Below are positions 1 through 12,959 of a DNA stretch of 64,000 nt, piece after piece. The DNA comes from Zoroaster sp. YZ-2022 (taxonomy: Eukaryota > Echinodermata > Asteroidea > Forcipulatida > Zoroasteridae). Below the pieces are notes generated by a model that saw only the letters and a list, made by a program, of their open reading frames with translations, was not told the DNA's origin and ran no database searches. Both the position numbers and the translations under genes were made by a program. Location of the stretch: assembly GCA_029582265.1 (NCBI GenBank), contig CM055816.1:97103056-97167055 (forward strand). Direction: 5' to 3'. Each line of letters opens with the position of its first letter. Within the stretch, counting starts at the first letter, position 1.

Positions 1-564
1 TGTAGGATATGGCTGCCCACATCATGACGCTGCCACCGCCAAATCTGTCAACCTCCCGTACGCAGTTGGCAGCAAAACGTTCATTACGGCGTCTATACAC
101 ACGACATCTGCCATCGTGACGACGGAGCAAAAATCTTGACTCGTCGCTAAACCAGACACGTCTCCAACGCTGTTGAGGCCATACTCTACGCACCTGGCAC
201 CACTGACGTCGTCGTAGACGATGTTGTTATGTCAAAATGACACCTCGGACAGGCCGTCTGGTTCGAAGACCTGCCTCACGTAGGCGGTTTTGCACGGTCT
301 GGTAACGCTGTTGCTGTGGAGGTTGCTGTTGTCGTCCTGTCCCGTAGGTGGCGTACCCGTATGTACCGGTCCTGAGCGGCGGTGGTCACAGGTGGTCTGC
401 CGGATCTGGGACGATCACGTGTTGACCCATGTTGTTGGTATCGGTCCCACAGTCTTGTGATCGTGTTTAGATACATTGAACGCCCTGGCTACGGCCAACC
501 TGGCTTCACCTGCTTGCAAGTGGCCGATGGCGTTGTTCCTCTGTGCTTCATTGAGTCGGGGCAT
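1..564 (-). pseudogene. Tc1/mariner-like transposase, decayed and cut by the window edge
   Basis: The minus strand encodes the start of a Tc1-type transposase, which cuts and pastes its own element. The start at 564 gives MPRLNEAQRNNAIGHLQAGE, the first helix-turn-helix. The frame then shifts near 470, where the second DNA-binding part (NTITRLWDRYQQHGSTRDRP, then GRPPVT) is read. A second shift near 300 and stop codons follow. Further down, fragments of the catalytic region can be read, such as VWFSDESRFLL (the DE-type middle motif) and FGGGSVMMWAAIS at the left edge. The C-terminal part with the last acidic residue lies outside the window. Family membership is clear from these motifs, and the breaks mean it is inactive. 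The terminal inverted repeat could not be located. Confidence 0.85.
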
Positions 565-1080
565 TTCTTTCTGGTTCTGCAGTCGGCTAGGTATTGAGGT
601 CAGCAATCGAAAACCCCGCAATTTTATACTGGTGGTGTCCATGTTGCACGTATCAAACGCACATGCATTGACCACATGGTTTGCACCTGGCCGCGTTTTG
701 GCGATTTTTATGTTTTTGATTAGCATTTTCAGGTGTATGCGTTTATGCGACTGTTACAATGGGGATGTGTTTGGGACCCCGAATGACATTATATTCACAA
801 ATCTTGTAGCGCTCAGTCGACTATTCTGCTTTTTATTACCGATTTTATCCATTTTGCGTTTCTTTTTTTGAAGAGTATATATTTGGGCCCTAAATTGTTT
901 TACCTTACCATTGTTAAGGGGTGTGGGTGGGGGTGGACGATAGGGAAGGGCGAGTGGAGACTTCATATCAGCACACATACTGTACAAATTATTCTAGTAA
1001 CAGATGCTTTATTTACATCATTTACATGTAGCTCTCACTTACATCAATAACATCCACACAACTTTAGTTACATAAAAGCT
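565..1080. other. Non-coding stretch between the Tc1 relic and the 185-bp repeat
   Basis: No gene is supported here. The first part is probably the 5' untranslated and terminal region of the Tc1-like element. The rest is AT-rich with a G-rich run near 918-935. No reading frame shows a recognisable domain. Confidence 0.5.
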
Positions 1081-1632
1081 GCATGTGGAAAGACAAGAAA
1101 AATAGTAATATTTACAAATGTGAATATTAGAAATGAAAACATTGTCTTGTATGCATGGGCATTTCTTATTTTGCACTGAGGAATTTCACAATAACAACCA
1201 TGAGTCAGAGTACCAGCAAATGATTTCACTCCTAATAAGAAAAACAAACCTTAGGCATTAGGCACTGCATGTGGAAAGACAAGAAAAATAGTAATATTTA
1301 AAAATGTGAACATTAGAAATGAAAACATTGTCTTGTATGCATGGGCATTTCTTATTTTGCACTGAGGAATTTCACAATAACAACCATGAGGCAGAGTACC
1401 AGCAAATGATTTCACTCCTAATAAGAAAAAAAACCTTAGGCATTATGCACTGCATGTGGAAAGACAAGAAAAATAGTAATATTTACAAATGTGAATATTA
1501 GAAATTAAAACATTGTCTTGTATGCATGGGCATTTCTTATTTTGCACTGAGGAATTTCACAATAACAACCATGAGTCAGAGTACCAGCAAATGATTTGAC
1601 TCCTAATAAGAAAAACAAACTTAGGCATTAGG
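1081..1632. repeat. Tandem repeat, three copies of about 185 bp
   Basis: The phrase gcatgtggaaagacaagaaa starts copies at 1081, 1267 and 1452, giving periods of 186 and 185 bp. Each copy contains the same block from the gaaaacattgtcttgtatgc segment through the ccttaggcatta segment. Copies differ by a few substitutions and small indels, so amplification is fairly recent. The array ends directly beside the 3' end of the piggyBac-like gene and may be part of that element's non-coding end. Confidence 0.9.
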
Positions 1633-1651
1633 GACGGAGCATTATCAGTGT

Positions 1652-4224
1652 TTATGAGCAGTCTTCACAGGTAACTGTGGTGGTACTGGAATGACGCGCA
1701 CAGACAAATCTTCTGCAGTAATGACACACCTTGGTTGTTGAAGTGCCGCCTCGTCTTGGACAAATTCTGCAGTGGCCATGGGGGCGTGGACCTTGCTGCT
1801 GTCCCGGCATTGGCAGTAGTTGTTCCCTGCGCGTCACTTCAAACACTAGCGAGCTGAGGGCAGCACGGGTGCCCCTGAGCAGGCCAATAGGGTTCTGTGC
1901 TCGGCTCTGTAGCTGCTCCTGAAGAAGCGCCATGGACAGATCAGACAAAAATTTGCCCCGTCTGTCCAAGTTTGTGTTCCAGTTGGAATTGAGTTCTGTC
2001 CAGAGGACATATATGTTGATTGCAGCCAAGTTAATTATGTTTAAGAACACAATCATTGGCCATCGCTTTGTGATGCGGGACACGGTGTACAAACTACACA
2101 TCTGGTCAATCGTATCTACTCCCGCCTTCGTTGAGTTATAGTACATTATGATTTATGGTTTCTGAGTGATGGGATCCACTGCCTTATCATGATGCATGGA
2201 CGACAAGAGGATCACGGACCGGTTCTTCTTGGGAACGAACGACGTCAGAGTGAGTTGGCCGTTGAAACCAAAAAGCGACGATTTCACAGCTCTGCGCTTG
2301 TCTTCCTTTGGCCGAAACTGTTTAGGTATTTCCCTGCGATTGGCTTTGATTGTGCTCACGAGTGTAATCTTCTTTGTCAATAGGTGTTCGGCCAGTTCTT
2401 TACTGCTAAAGTAGTTATCCGTAGTCACATTCCTACCGGTGCCATACATATGTTCGACCAAGCCATTACAATAAGTAAGTACGGGCTCAGTGACAAACTT
2501 TAATGAGCTATATGACATCATCACTTATTTACATAAGCTAATTACAACGCGCGGTGGTTTGGGAAGTAATGAATATTCATTTAATGATCACGCAGTGAAC
2601 CGGTGACCTCGCGTCGATTAGCCAATCAGCATGCAGTACCGTGAAGATTGCACGCGGCGCACAACTGTGTCGTTAGAATGCAGTCGATCAACTTCGGTGG
2701 TCTGTGAATATTACATACAGGTACATACAGTAAAATGTTGTAAATTTCATTAAAACTTTGTTTGAATATTCATATGGTCCACTGGCAACCTTCTTGTGCA
2801 GTTGCGCTGTGAATGAACTACATGAGTGAACAGCAAATAGACCGCCCACTGGAGGCCACGTAGGGAACGTCTTACCCCCGCGAACACGTGTATTGTTAAT
2901 GTCGTGCGTGACAAGGTCAGTGCTGAAGTGCAAAAGTTGTCGTTTTGAATTCGATAGGTACATATGTACAACTTTTCCAAAAACAGAAATATTGGGTTTC
3001 TACAGCAAGTAGACAAACTAAATTTGCATTGGGTACAGTTAATATGTCCAGTACCTGTTTCTTTTGGGGGCATGGGTTTCATAAAATAGAGGGTATATGC
3101 ATTTGGTCTATACTTGTCTGTGTGCGTAATGCAGTGCGTATTTCAACGCTGGTGTTTGTATGAGAGATGTCCGTTAACTTATTGTAATGCCTTTACAACA
3201 CGCATGCCTAGTTTTGTTTCTCGGCCCTCTGCTGCTTTCCCTATGTATGGTTGATTGTTGCACACAAATTTTGATTGGCTGTCCACACACAACCAGAATT
3301 TCAGACCATATTTCGCTGGTTTCTTCGGCATGTATTGCTTGAAAGAGCACCGACCTCGGAATGGAACCAGCTCCTCATCAACCGTGACATTTCCCCCTGC
3401 GCTGTAGCACCTTCTACATGCCGATGCAAAGTTCTCGTACACTTCTCTTATCGCAGTAAACTTGTCATCGGCTTTTCTGGTGTTAAATGTTGCTCTCATC
3501 AAAGCGCATCATGGTACATTTGAAACCTTGATCCGCTCATTCCTGCCTGGCACAATGGTCGAGCAAATGGGCCCTTCCTCCAGAATGCTCGGACCTTCTC
3601 GTGATTAGACTTGGAAAGGCCAAGGTAGTAGAGCAATCCTAGAGCAGCACAAAGTTCTCTCAAAACAAGAGGCAGCCATGCTCTGCCCCTTTTCCTGACA
3701 CCTTCTTCATTTGTGCGGCGTAGAATAATCTCAAGGATGGCAGTCGGCAGGAACAATTTCCAGAGATCAAGCACAGTGGATGCACCATTGAGATTTCGAG
3801 GGCCCGGTGTCTCCGTCAATATGTTTCCTGCTGGTCTTCTTCCTGCTGGCGGGGGCACTGACGACTATACATCTCCAGATGGCGCTACATAATTTGCAGC
3901 ACGGGGTGCCAGTGGCTGGGCGGGGCCTGCAGCTTGAGCAGGTGGTGCCGGTGGCTGGGCAGGGCCTGCAGCTTGAGCAGGGGGTGCCGGTGGCTGGGAA
4001 GGGCATGCAGCTTGAGCAGGGGGTGCAACAGGAATGGTCGCAACATGCCTCAACCTCTTTGGTGGAGGTTGATCATCATCGTCACTCTCAGAGGAATCCT
4101 CATACTGATAAGATGAGTCGCTTACAAGTTCAGCCGCATTGTCGCTGCTTTCATCTGAAGACGAATCACTCGCATACAACATATCTAGAGCTGCTCGGTC
4201 AGAGATGCCTGATGTCGAAGCCAT
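1652..4224 (-). pseudogene. piggyBac-like transposase (PGBD4 type), broken and interrupted
   Basis: This is a DDD transposase of the piggyBac family. The start at 4224 opens an acidic N-terminus (SDSSSDESSD) followed by a short proline/alanine repeat. The fold's usual landmarks follow in order: a helical region (about 3850-3500), the first catalytic Asp in TVDEELVPFRGRC (about 3370), the second in NVTTDNYFSS (about 2420) and the third in STKAGVDTIDQMC (about 2115). A C-terminal cysteine-rich zinc-binding domain (CRICPRRG...CHYCRRFVC...CEDC) ends at 1652. Lesions are an in-frame TAG at 3865, a frameshift near 3495, a roughly 650-bp interruption between 3178 and 2525, and a TAA near 2155. The interruption falls just before the second Asp motif and could be an intron or a later insertion. 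Family call is firm; activity is very unlikely. Confidence 0.9.
3900..4035. repeat. In-frame repeat in the piggyBac N-terminus
   Basis: Three copies of a G/C-rich unit of about 36-39 bp (ggtgccggtggctgggcagg and neighbours) encode a Pro/Ala/Gln-rich linker on the minus strand. Similar low-complexity linkers between the acidic tail and the catalytic body are common in this transposase group. Confidence 0.8.
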
Positions 4225-4900
4225 TTTGACAGACTGATCTGAAATGACAATTTTGCAACCATGCATTACTATACCATTGGGGGCAAGAACAAAACTGGAC
4301 ACAAATCTTATTGCATGTAAATTGAAAACAAATGGTGAGGTCAAACCCCTGACCTCTCCTATGGGTCACTGTGGCAAAGGAGCTGTGTGCCTGGCACAAG
4401 GGAGCTATTGAATTGTATGCAAATTTGATGGTCAGCTGGGGAGGGGTCAATTGTAAATAAACTAACTCTTACTTGTTTCCAACAAGTACAACCATAGAGG
4501 TACAAAACAGGTTGTGCTCAAAAGTGACCACATTTCCTTTACCCCTGTGTATAAAACCATGGCGAGGATGTTTAAACATCAAGGCCTACACAGTCAACAC
4601 ATTTTTAGAATTATATTCAATTAATTTTATTACATTTTATGGTCCTACATTTTCTTTCATATTCATAAAATACCAATGACAGTAGTAGTACAGTAAATGA
4701 TAAAAATAATAGTGATAATAATAGTAATAACTAGATATAAGTTTTTGTCACAACAAAAACAAGGTGTTCGGTTGAAGTTAAAATGGTTACGTCATCAATT
4801 CGAAGTGTTGGAGAAGTCAAATGTTAACGTGTTGAAGTTCTTGCGAGAAGTTTATTGAATACAATACAATACTGAATTTAGAAATTATTTTAATAAACTT
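4225..4900. other. Upstream region of the piggyBac-like gene, no gene seen
   Basis: AT-rich sequence with no supported coding exon. It may hold the 5' end of the piggyBac-like element. A phrase ggtgttcgg near 4763 resembles the end motif of the dispersed segment at 7088. Confidence 0.4.
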
Positions 4901-5330
4901 TGACTTCCGGTTTGGACAGGAAGTAAGGTCAAGTGGGGTCACCTTTGTGTATGCCATCTTTTGACAATTAACAATCTATAATGGTACAAAAATGTCAATT
5001 TACCTCCTGTGATTGTTGAGATATGATTTTTAAATATTAAACTTTCACTTCCAGTTTGGACAGGAAGTGGGTCAAATTAGGGTCATCTTTTGTAAATATT
5101 TTTGACAATTAACGGTCTGTACAATGGTACAAAAATTGTGGGTACCTCTTGTGGTTGTTGAGATATGATTTTTAAATATTAAATTTTGACTTCCGGTTTG
5201 GACAGGAAGTAAGGTCAAATTGGGGTCACCTTTTTGTAAAATTGTTTTGACAAATAACGATCTGTACAATGGTGCAAAAATTGTGAATTTACCTCTTGTG
5301 TTTGGACCGGAAGTAAAGGTCAGAACAGGT
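4901..5330. repeat. Tandem repeat of about 143 bp
   Basis: Units begin with gacttccggtttggacaggaagt at 4901, 5045 and 5187, with a partial fourth near 5300, giving periods of 144 and 142 bp. Each contains the ttgagatatgatttttaaat block. Diverged echoes of that block occur at about 5770 and 5998. The repeat is non-coding. Confidence 0.85.
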
Positions 5331-7087
5331 GATTTGAAGGTCATATAATTATATGACACAATGAAACTTCCTCATGATCATGAAAAAATAACGGTAGTAC
5401 TTGCTTTGGTTCAATTTCTGAGATTGGAAATAATCCTTTAAAAAATATTAGGGGCGCTCTGAACTTTGATGATGTTATCAAACATTTTTGAGGAATATAA
5501 GATGTCACTATCCTTTATTCGCAGAAGTCATTCAAATTTCCTATGACTTTTGAGATTATATTGCCACAAAGGGCAATGATGATGACGTCATCAGTCATAT
5601 TATTTTTAAAAGGTCACATGTCAATAGTAATTTCGTCCACACTGAAGCGTATAACCATATCCAGTTTCGACCGGAAAGAGAAGTCTGATTGGATCATGTC
5701 TGTGTACGAAATGTCACATAATTCAAGATCTGTAAGATGATGCAAAGATTGTGTAAATATATGTTGTGGTTCATGAGATATGATTTTTGGAAATATTAAA
5801 ATTTTAGTGTATTTCGCTATCTGATGACGTCAACATGACATCACAACTTTACATGAAACTCTATGTCATAAATTTATTGACAACTACATGTTATGGTATA
5901 AGTATGTGTTAAATTTGAAGGCTGTGTGAATTTTGGAACTATGTTTTTTTGTTCAATAAGTCTCATCGAGATGAGTAATGTGACATATATATTGTGGTTC
6001 ATGAGATATGATATTTTGAAATATTAAACTTTGATTTAGTGTAATTCGATATCTGATGCCTTAACCAAGATGTCACAACCGAGGATACAACTACATGTTA
6101 AGGTCTAATGTGTTATGTTTTAAGGTTCTGTACCAGAATAATGCTTAATACGTGTAGGCCTTAATCATTTTAATTTATTTATTTATTAATGATAATGAAA
6201 CATATAATTTGGTTATTACATTAATTAAAATGAAACAAAATTCACTGACCATTTAGAAATTTGCTAACCGGCTAACCAAAACCAATATTTAAAAGTAAAC
6301 ACCCAACAATTTTGGAAAACAATACTGACCATTTTGTTGTTCTAGACTCTTTTTTGGTTATTAAACAATCATTGTGGGAAGTTCATTGATGCTTTTCGAT
6401 TAAAAATGTATACACATTATTCCATTTGCACAATCTGGATCTCTTGCCTCAAAATCAAAAGTAATTCATTTTGTATTTAAACTGCTGCGCCTGAAAGGCC
6501 TTTTTTCATGATTTCAAATTCAAGCCATTGTAAACAATTAAATTTACCAAAAAAAATAATAGCTTGGTGTCTCAGAATAATTTTTACCAAAGGTGCAATG
6601 CTGAGTGTTGACAATCTTAAAAACTTCTAATCTGGTCTGTGCTCTGACCATTTTGTTAAAAGTACGACTGTTCTTTCTGAATAATGGACACATCAGGGTA
6701 TTTCACTGCAGTAGTAACTTCTAGTGTGTTGGGTTCCTCTATTCACCACATATCTTGTGAGTCATGTTGTACTTTGGGTGTTTTTCGTTTCTTCTTATGC
6801 TGGAAGATAATAAATAAATAATTTCAATTTCAAATGCTTGTTTACATCTACTCTTTCAATAAAAACACAGATCTATGTATTGCCAAAAGTAGAATTATGA
6901 GCCCATCAGTAACACTTATTTTGGAACTTCAGCATACTTCAACAATCAATTTGTGAAATGTTTGATTTTAAGGTGATTAACTTCACTCACTACAAGGGAA
7001 TACAAGTAGCCATGGAAGAAACAAATACATGGACCATACATCACCTACTTTATGTGACACTGTAAAAGTATAGGTATCAACTAATTA
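5331..7087. other. AT-rich non-coding stretch
   Basis: No open frame with a recognisable domain was found. It contains degenerate echoes of the preceding repeat and simple AT-rich sequence. Confidence 0.5.
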
Positions 7088-8157
7088 GGTGTTCAGCTGG
7101 CGCAGAACACCTATTGTTTAATACTGTTTTTTTTTTTTTACTTCTTAATCTCAGTGGCGACTGTCCGGCAACAAAGGCATCCTTGCAAAGCATTTACAGC
7201 CTTCAAACTTAACACATGAACAGAACATAACAAGCTGACGAAACCGTTTTCTGTGACGTCGCGATTACGTCATCAGGTGTCGAATTACGCTAAAAAGTAA
7301 AATATTTAAAACGTTTAATATACGTTGCATGAATAAATTAAACGTTGCATGAATAAATTAAAGATCGTTTTGCGCCGCAAAGGCGCAATGCGAGGCGCTG
7401 TTACACACGCTATAGCGTCGATCTCGATTGACATGTAGATTCATTAACCAAATATCGTGTACCACGATATTTGGTTACAAATGGAGCCGTATGTACAATC
7501 GAGATCGACGCTGTTCCATATATGTGTTGCCCGTGGATCGCCAATACGGTCATAAAGGTAAGTATCTTTGATAGGTTACTTTTGATAGGTTACTAAGTTA
7601 CTTTTGATAGGATTTCCTGTATTTATCTTCGTGTTTTATACAGAAAAAACATTTTTAAGCTGTCCATTCGTCGTTGCATTGTGCCTGTTTAACTAACAAT
7701 AACTAACATGGCTAACGTTAGTTAGGCCTACATGAACATATACTTTGGACAGTAAACAACTAACAAAATATGAACAGATGTCACCAAAATGTATTTAGAA
7801 TATAAATAAGGATAGAAAATTCAGTTAAGGTTATGGTAATTTTAGTAGAAATTTTATGCCATATATTTTGTAATTTTGTTTTCTCCAAAATCTTCAGTTT
7901 GTGCACAAATTAAATAGGTAGCCTAGTGATTGTTTAGTGCACTTTTCCTTAATTTTGCCCTTCTCAGATACAAAACTTACATAGACAATTATTTCTCAGG
8001 AAAAATGCACAATATTCATGACACAATACATGTACTTGTAGGTATTGCTCCTGAGGCCTCTCTCACTAGACATCTCACTATCACATGGAATTATAAGTAT
8101 AGTGAGTATATGTGACTCGGCAATTTCCTTAAATACCTTTCTCTTTTGATGTGAGTT
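7088..8157. repeat. Dispersed repeat segment A, copy 1
   Basis: The segment begins with a small palindrome (ggtgttc...gaacacc, 7088-7111) followed by tattgttt and the cagtggcgactgtccggcaa block. About 1 kb of it recurs at 19042-20040, and the first 100 bp recur at 39588-39690. It contains the nested hairpin at 7414-7512. No protein is encoded. It behaves like a non-autonomous mobile element of undetermined class. Confidence 0.8.
7414..7512. repeat. Nested long hairpin inside segment A
   Basis: The outer arms agcgtcgatctcgattg (7414-7430) and its exact reverse complement (7496-7512) enclose a second perfect inverted repeat, taaccaaatatcgtg at 7445-7459 pairing with 7463-7477 across a 3-nt loop. 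The same structure, partly eroded in the outer arms, is found at about 19318-19412. Confidence 0.85.
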
Positions 8158-8925
8158 TCATGCGAGAACATTTCTTTAATTTATTACACATTGTCAAGAA
8201 TAATTGTGCAATTTTGAAAACAAATCAATGCCATTTTAAATTTTAATGGTCCAGCTACTCCAAAAGTATACACTATTTTCCCCATTCACATAAATTAGAA
8301 CTTATCTGAATTTTCAAATACTTTATTCTTGGTCCATGTACTCATAACACCTTCCTATTATTTTTTACAGCATGTTCACTGTGACATATTATTTTCCTCA
8401 TTCACATAAATTAGAACTTCTCTGAAATTTCACAATGATAGACCAAAGAATGTAAAAAAAGAATTAAAAAACACAAATGTGTTGGTTCATCACCAGTGGC
8501 AGGACATGCCATCACCAAGAACTTGGGGAAGGGGGGGACATTTTCATGCGAGAATTTTCTTTAATTTATTACACATTGTCAAGAATAATTGTGTGCAATT
8601 TGAAAACAAACCAATGCCTTTTCAATTTTAATGGTCCACTCCAAAAATGATACACTATTTTCCCCATCCACATAAATTAGAACTTATCTGAATTTTCAAA
8701 TACTTTATTCTTGGTCCATGTACTTATAACACCTTCCTATTATTTTGTTTACAGCATGTTCACTGTGACATATTATTTTCGTCATTCACATAAATTAGAA
8801 CTTTCTGAAATTTCTCTGCAATAAAGCAAGAAAAAAAAAGAATAAAAAACAAATGTGTTGGTTCATCACCAGTGGCAGGACATGCCATCACCAAGAACTT
8901 GGGGGGGGGGCAGACATTTTATTCC
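8158..8925. repeat. Tandem duplication of about 383 bp
   Basis: The block starting catgcgagaa at 8160 is repeated from 8543. Both copies end with the caccagtggcaggacatgcc phrase and a G-run. The end of the unit also occurs at 43510 and 46260, which links this region to the repeat cluster on the right of the window. Confidence 0.85.
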
Positions 8926-9784
8926 CAAAATTACCAATTCAATGACATACAGAGAGTACATTTATTATAAATGGGATTGATTCTGTTTTCTTGTCAACAA
9001 AGGATGGGTTCATTACACTGAAGTAAATTTACTTGTTATGTGTACAGACCATGTACACTCATTTCTAGATTGGTTACAAGTAGGTTAACAGGTCAACAAA
9101 GTGGGGGAAGGAAATGTGTAACCACAAAGTCAAATCATAAACCCAACAGACAGTTAAAATAAATATGTATTTCATTGTTTTATTAGCAATTACAACACCC
9201 ATACAACTTTGGTTATTTCAATGTCTAACAATTTATGTGTACAAAATGGCATCTGATCTTTAGGTTGTAATTCTGTAGTATGGATGCAGCTACTACATTT
9301 TGCCAATCATGTGTGTCAACCTCGAAAATGTAAAATCAATGAATTTTGTTTCAAATTTTATTAAAATTGTTTTATTATTGTATAGGTGGAAAACAAAGAC
9401 AGGTTAACAATAAGGAGATTGTTCACAATAGGTTCAAATAAGGAGATGCTTGATTACAGTGTGACTATCATTGTCAATTTATCATTATATTTTGTTATAA
9501 ACTTAACCTGAAAGTGAAATATTATAAATAAAGACTAAATTTATTTTTGTACAAGAATTAATACCAAGAGATAAATACCTTCAATGTTGGCTTCATTTAA
9601 ATCTAAAATTGAAAGTTTTCCATAAACAAAGTGAAAAGGGCAAACCAATTATCAGATTTGATCTGGTGGATATATTTCCGTTTTCTTGTCACAAAGGATC
9701 AAGGTTGGGTTCATTTACACTGAAGTCATTTTACTTGTTACATGTAAACCCAAACACTATTTCAGATTGGTTATGTAACCAAAA
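8926..9784. repeat. Dispersed repeat segment C, left part of a split copy
   Basis: This AT-rich block (phrases such as ttctgttttcttgtcaacaa and gggttcattacactgaagt) recurs near 43580-44470, 46310-46470, 62545-63060 and 63060-63840. The copy here is internally rearranged. It stops near 9784, where the LTR retrotransposon starts, and resumes near 17535. No coding potential. Confidence 0.75.
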
Positions 9785-11160
9785 AGGGTACTTTGAGAAT
9801 AAAGGGGTACCCAAACAAACAAAAAACCAAGATCGATAGAAAGGTCGAATTTTTCTTAAAAAAATTGGGACAAAGGAAAAAATTATTTTCCTTAAAAGAC
9901 AAAGGCTTTATTAATTTCCAAAAACCCCCCTTTTTGAGTAATAACCCAAATTAAATTAAAATAATTTTTTTAAAAAAACTCAAAGGTAAGAAGGTTAAGG
10001 TAAAAAAAAAACCCCAACTGTTATAAAAATTTTTCCCCAAAAAAGAATGTAACGTTAAGCGTAAAAAAAAAATGTATAAAACCAACAACCTAAAGTGAAA
10101 TAAGCGACAATCAAACATCTACCTGTAAATCAAACAAAATGCAAAAAAAAAAATTGATTAAGAATACATCTTTTTTGAAATTAAAAAAATATACCAAAAA
10201 TGAGCAAAGTTTTTATCATGTACAAAATAATACAGTAGGATCTTATAAGACAACCATGCTCAAGGGGCCCCAAATTTAAATATCAAAGGGCTGGGTTCAA
10301 TGGGTTTTTCCTTCTCTAAATTTAAAAATCACACCCCCTATGGACTTTTTTTGGTATGCAAATCCCAAATAACATCAAACAGAACAAACAGTTGCACTGG
10401 AAAGATGGTCACTGAACCAAAAAAGAAATCAGGTACATCTATCTCTATGCTCTGAGGCAAACATTTGTTGGTACTGAAAAAAAGGAACAAACTAAACCCA
10501 GAAAAATGATGAAAATACAAATACCAATGATGTTACAGAAAAACTAGTCTTAAAAATAACTTTTTTTTAAAAAGAAATTCAGTTTTCCAAAGCATTAAAT
10601 TTTCAAAGATCTCAAAATCTGAAAAAAAATCCCTTGTAAAAACTTTTTAGAAACCAAACAAAAGGGAAAAACTATTTTCCACACTTTGAAAGTTTGAAAA
10701 AAAAATAAATATTTTATCTCAGAATAAAACAACCAACAAAATAAGATAAATAAAAAATTTTAAAATTTTCCAACCACTGCTGAAATCTTTTCTCATCAAA
10801 AACAGATTTACCAAATTTAAATTTGACCCCAAAAATTCAAGAAAAAATGCAAATGAGGATATATTTTTTTTATATAATGAAAAAAAGGGTTTTTAAAAAA
10901 AAACTCCCAAATTATTGAGCAGTATGAGGTAGGGGAGAAAAGCTCCCCGGTTTTTACTGTTTACTCTTCCGCTCACTGACCAGCTTAGAAGGGGCCAGTG
11001 TCAGGAAAAAGGAATGGTCTGGTCCCTTTTTAACAATTAACTAAAATATATAAGTGAACTTTATACACGGGGGTGCCCCAAGAGATATTGCAAAAAAAAA
11101 AAACATATAAATTCTGTGGGGCACTCCCCTATATATAACACGGGAATTTACCCCTTCCCT
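9785..11160 (-). repeat. 3' LTR of the Gypsy element
   Basis: Aligns along its length with 16160-17525, including the ttgattaagaata, tacaaaataata, aaaactagtctta and ggaatttaccc blocks. In the element's own (minus) orientation this is the downstream LTR. Confidence 0.75.
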
Positions 11161-11161
11161 C
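11151..11161 (-). other. Candidate polypurine tract
   Basis: On the minus strand this is GAGGGAAGGGG, directly upstream of the 3' LTR, the position expected for plus-strand priming. The exact border is uncertain because of sequence noise. Confidence 0.5.
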
Positions 11162-11291
11162 ACACTGCTAAAACCCCATTGTTGTCCTCAAAATGAAACT
11201 TTCAGGGAGTTTTTAAGAATAACACTATTTTTAAAACAAGGTTGGTTTTTGTCAGAACCTGAACAGTTTTAAAACAAACGAAAATTGCATT

Positions 11292-12800
11292 TTAATCAAA
11301 CCTATCAGTTATTTTCCGGTCAAAACGTTTTGGGAGGTTGATTTGTCGTCGGGACGAAAGGACAGCATCCCGCTTCACCGGACTGTCACAGGCGTCATTT
11401 TCCCCGGCCAGAATCGCATCATCAGCAGATGAATGGCGCAGTCCTTCGCTGCGGGTTTCAGAGGGCATTTGGGGATGGTCTGCCAGGGTGTTATCTGAGA
11501 ATCCCTTTTCTTCATCAGTACGGGAAGTTTTGTAAAAGGACCATCGGGACGACCAGAGCATCATCACCACCCGGATGTGGAAAAAGGTACATCAGGGGCG
11601 GTGTCAGTTTTGTGGAGTGTTCTGCCCTCTTCGAGCCGGTCGAACGACATAGGCAGGATAGGGTACTGTACATCACAGGGGCCATTCCTCCCAGTTACCC
11701 TTTGAGTTTGCACGCAGGGGGGTGTTTTGTTCTGAACAATACGTGATCACCTGGCAAGAACAACTTCACGTACCGGTCTTTCGGTTTTCGTTTCTTCCCT
11801 TTCGCACCACCCTCGTGATGTTTTCGCATGTGTCGTCGAGTCTCTGACGTATTCTAAAGGAGATTTAATTCTTCATTGTGTCATGAACTTCTCTTGGCTG
11901 GAAAGAAGGTAAACCCGGGTGGTTTGGGCTCAAAAACATCATGGAATGGGAATCCTGATTCATGCTTGGGGGAATATGTGTCATCTTTTCGCAACATACC
12001 CCAATTTACCTTCTGGTTGGCTCTAAGGACCGAACATTGAGAGTAGTGTGCGGTTGAAGGCCGTCATGCCATTCCTTTTGCGGAGGGTTTGGGCTCCTTT
12101 TATACCCATCAACCCAGGTTTTAATGATTTCGCCTCAAACCCTTTTGGTCTAAATGTCCCCTTTCGGGGAAAGGAACGATGAACTTTGCCACAATATCTG
12201 GCCACCTTTTTGCCTTCTGGTCATGTGAAGGATAAGGGGGGCATACCGTGTAAAGTGGTCTGTCAAAACCCAAAAATTTCATACCCTCCTTAGATTTTTA
12301 GGCTGGGGAAGTCTTGCAGACTGTTCTGGGGTAAAGTACGAATATTCTGAGACCAGCACACCCTTTTAACAGGCAGCTTACGGAGTACACCCCCATTTTC
12401 AATGTCCGCGACTTCAGGAAACCCTGGCCAAAATGATCCTTCACGACTGAAGGGTTTTTTGAACCAAAGGGGCCCAACGGATCATGCAGAAGTTCAGGCC
12501 CCAGTCTCAGGGCCCGAGGAAAAACCCAAAAAAGGGCCTTTCTATCTTCACCTTCCCGGTAAAAAGGAGCCCTGTCACCACGTGAAGATTTTGGCCCCAA
12601 GCCCCCGGACAATTTTGGGGCCCCGGACATCGCTCTTTTGGCGCTGAAAGTTGCCCCAACCCGCCTGTTTTGGATCATTAAATGAGCTTTATGGAAACGG
12701 GATTTGTGAACAGCTGGTCCAAAGTAGGGGGACGTCACCACAAAAACATCAGATTTGTCCGTGCTCTTCACCTTGCTATCATATTTGAGGAAAAGGAAAA
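11292..12800 (-). pseudogene. Gypsy integrase region and C-terminal tail
   Basis: The integrase zinc-binding (HHCC) part is visible near 12360-12480 as ELLHDPLGPFG followed by a VVKDHF motif. The end of the catalytic core lies near 12030-12180, where RNGMTAFNRTLLSM matches the family's region around the catalytic Glu, with Glu itself lost or miscalled. A C-terminal tail ending LSSRRQINLPKRFD sits at about 11330. The enzyme inserts element DNA into the host genome. Frames change repeatedly, so no single product can be read. Confidence 0.7.
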
Positions 12801-12959
12801 GATCCGGTTTGATGTTCCATTCACAGCTGCCCCAGTGTTACTACCCCTTCTGATGTTATTTCTGCGAACGGGTGTTAAAAAATGTTATTCACTTTTGGTC
12901 TTTGGGTTCCTTTGCCCTTGTTGAATTAGGACGTTAACATCCTCTTTTAGGGAGGGGGC

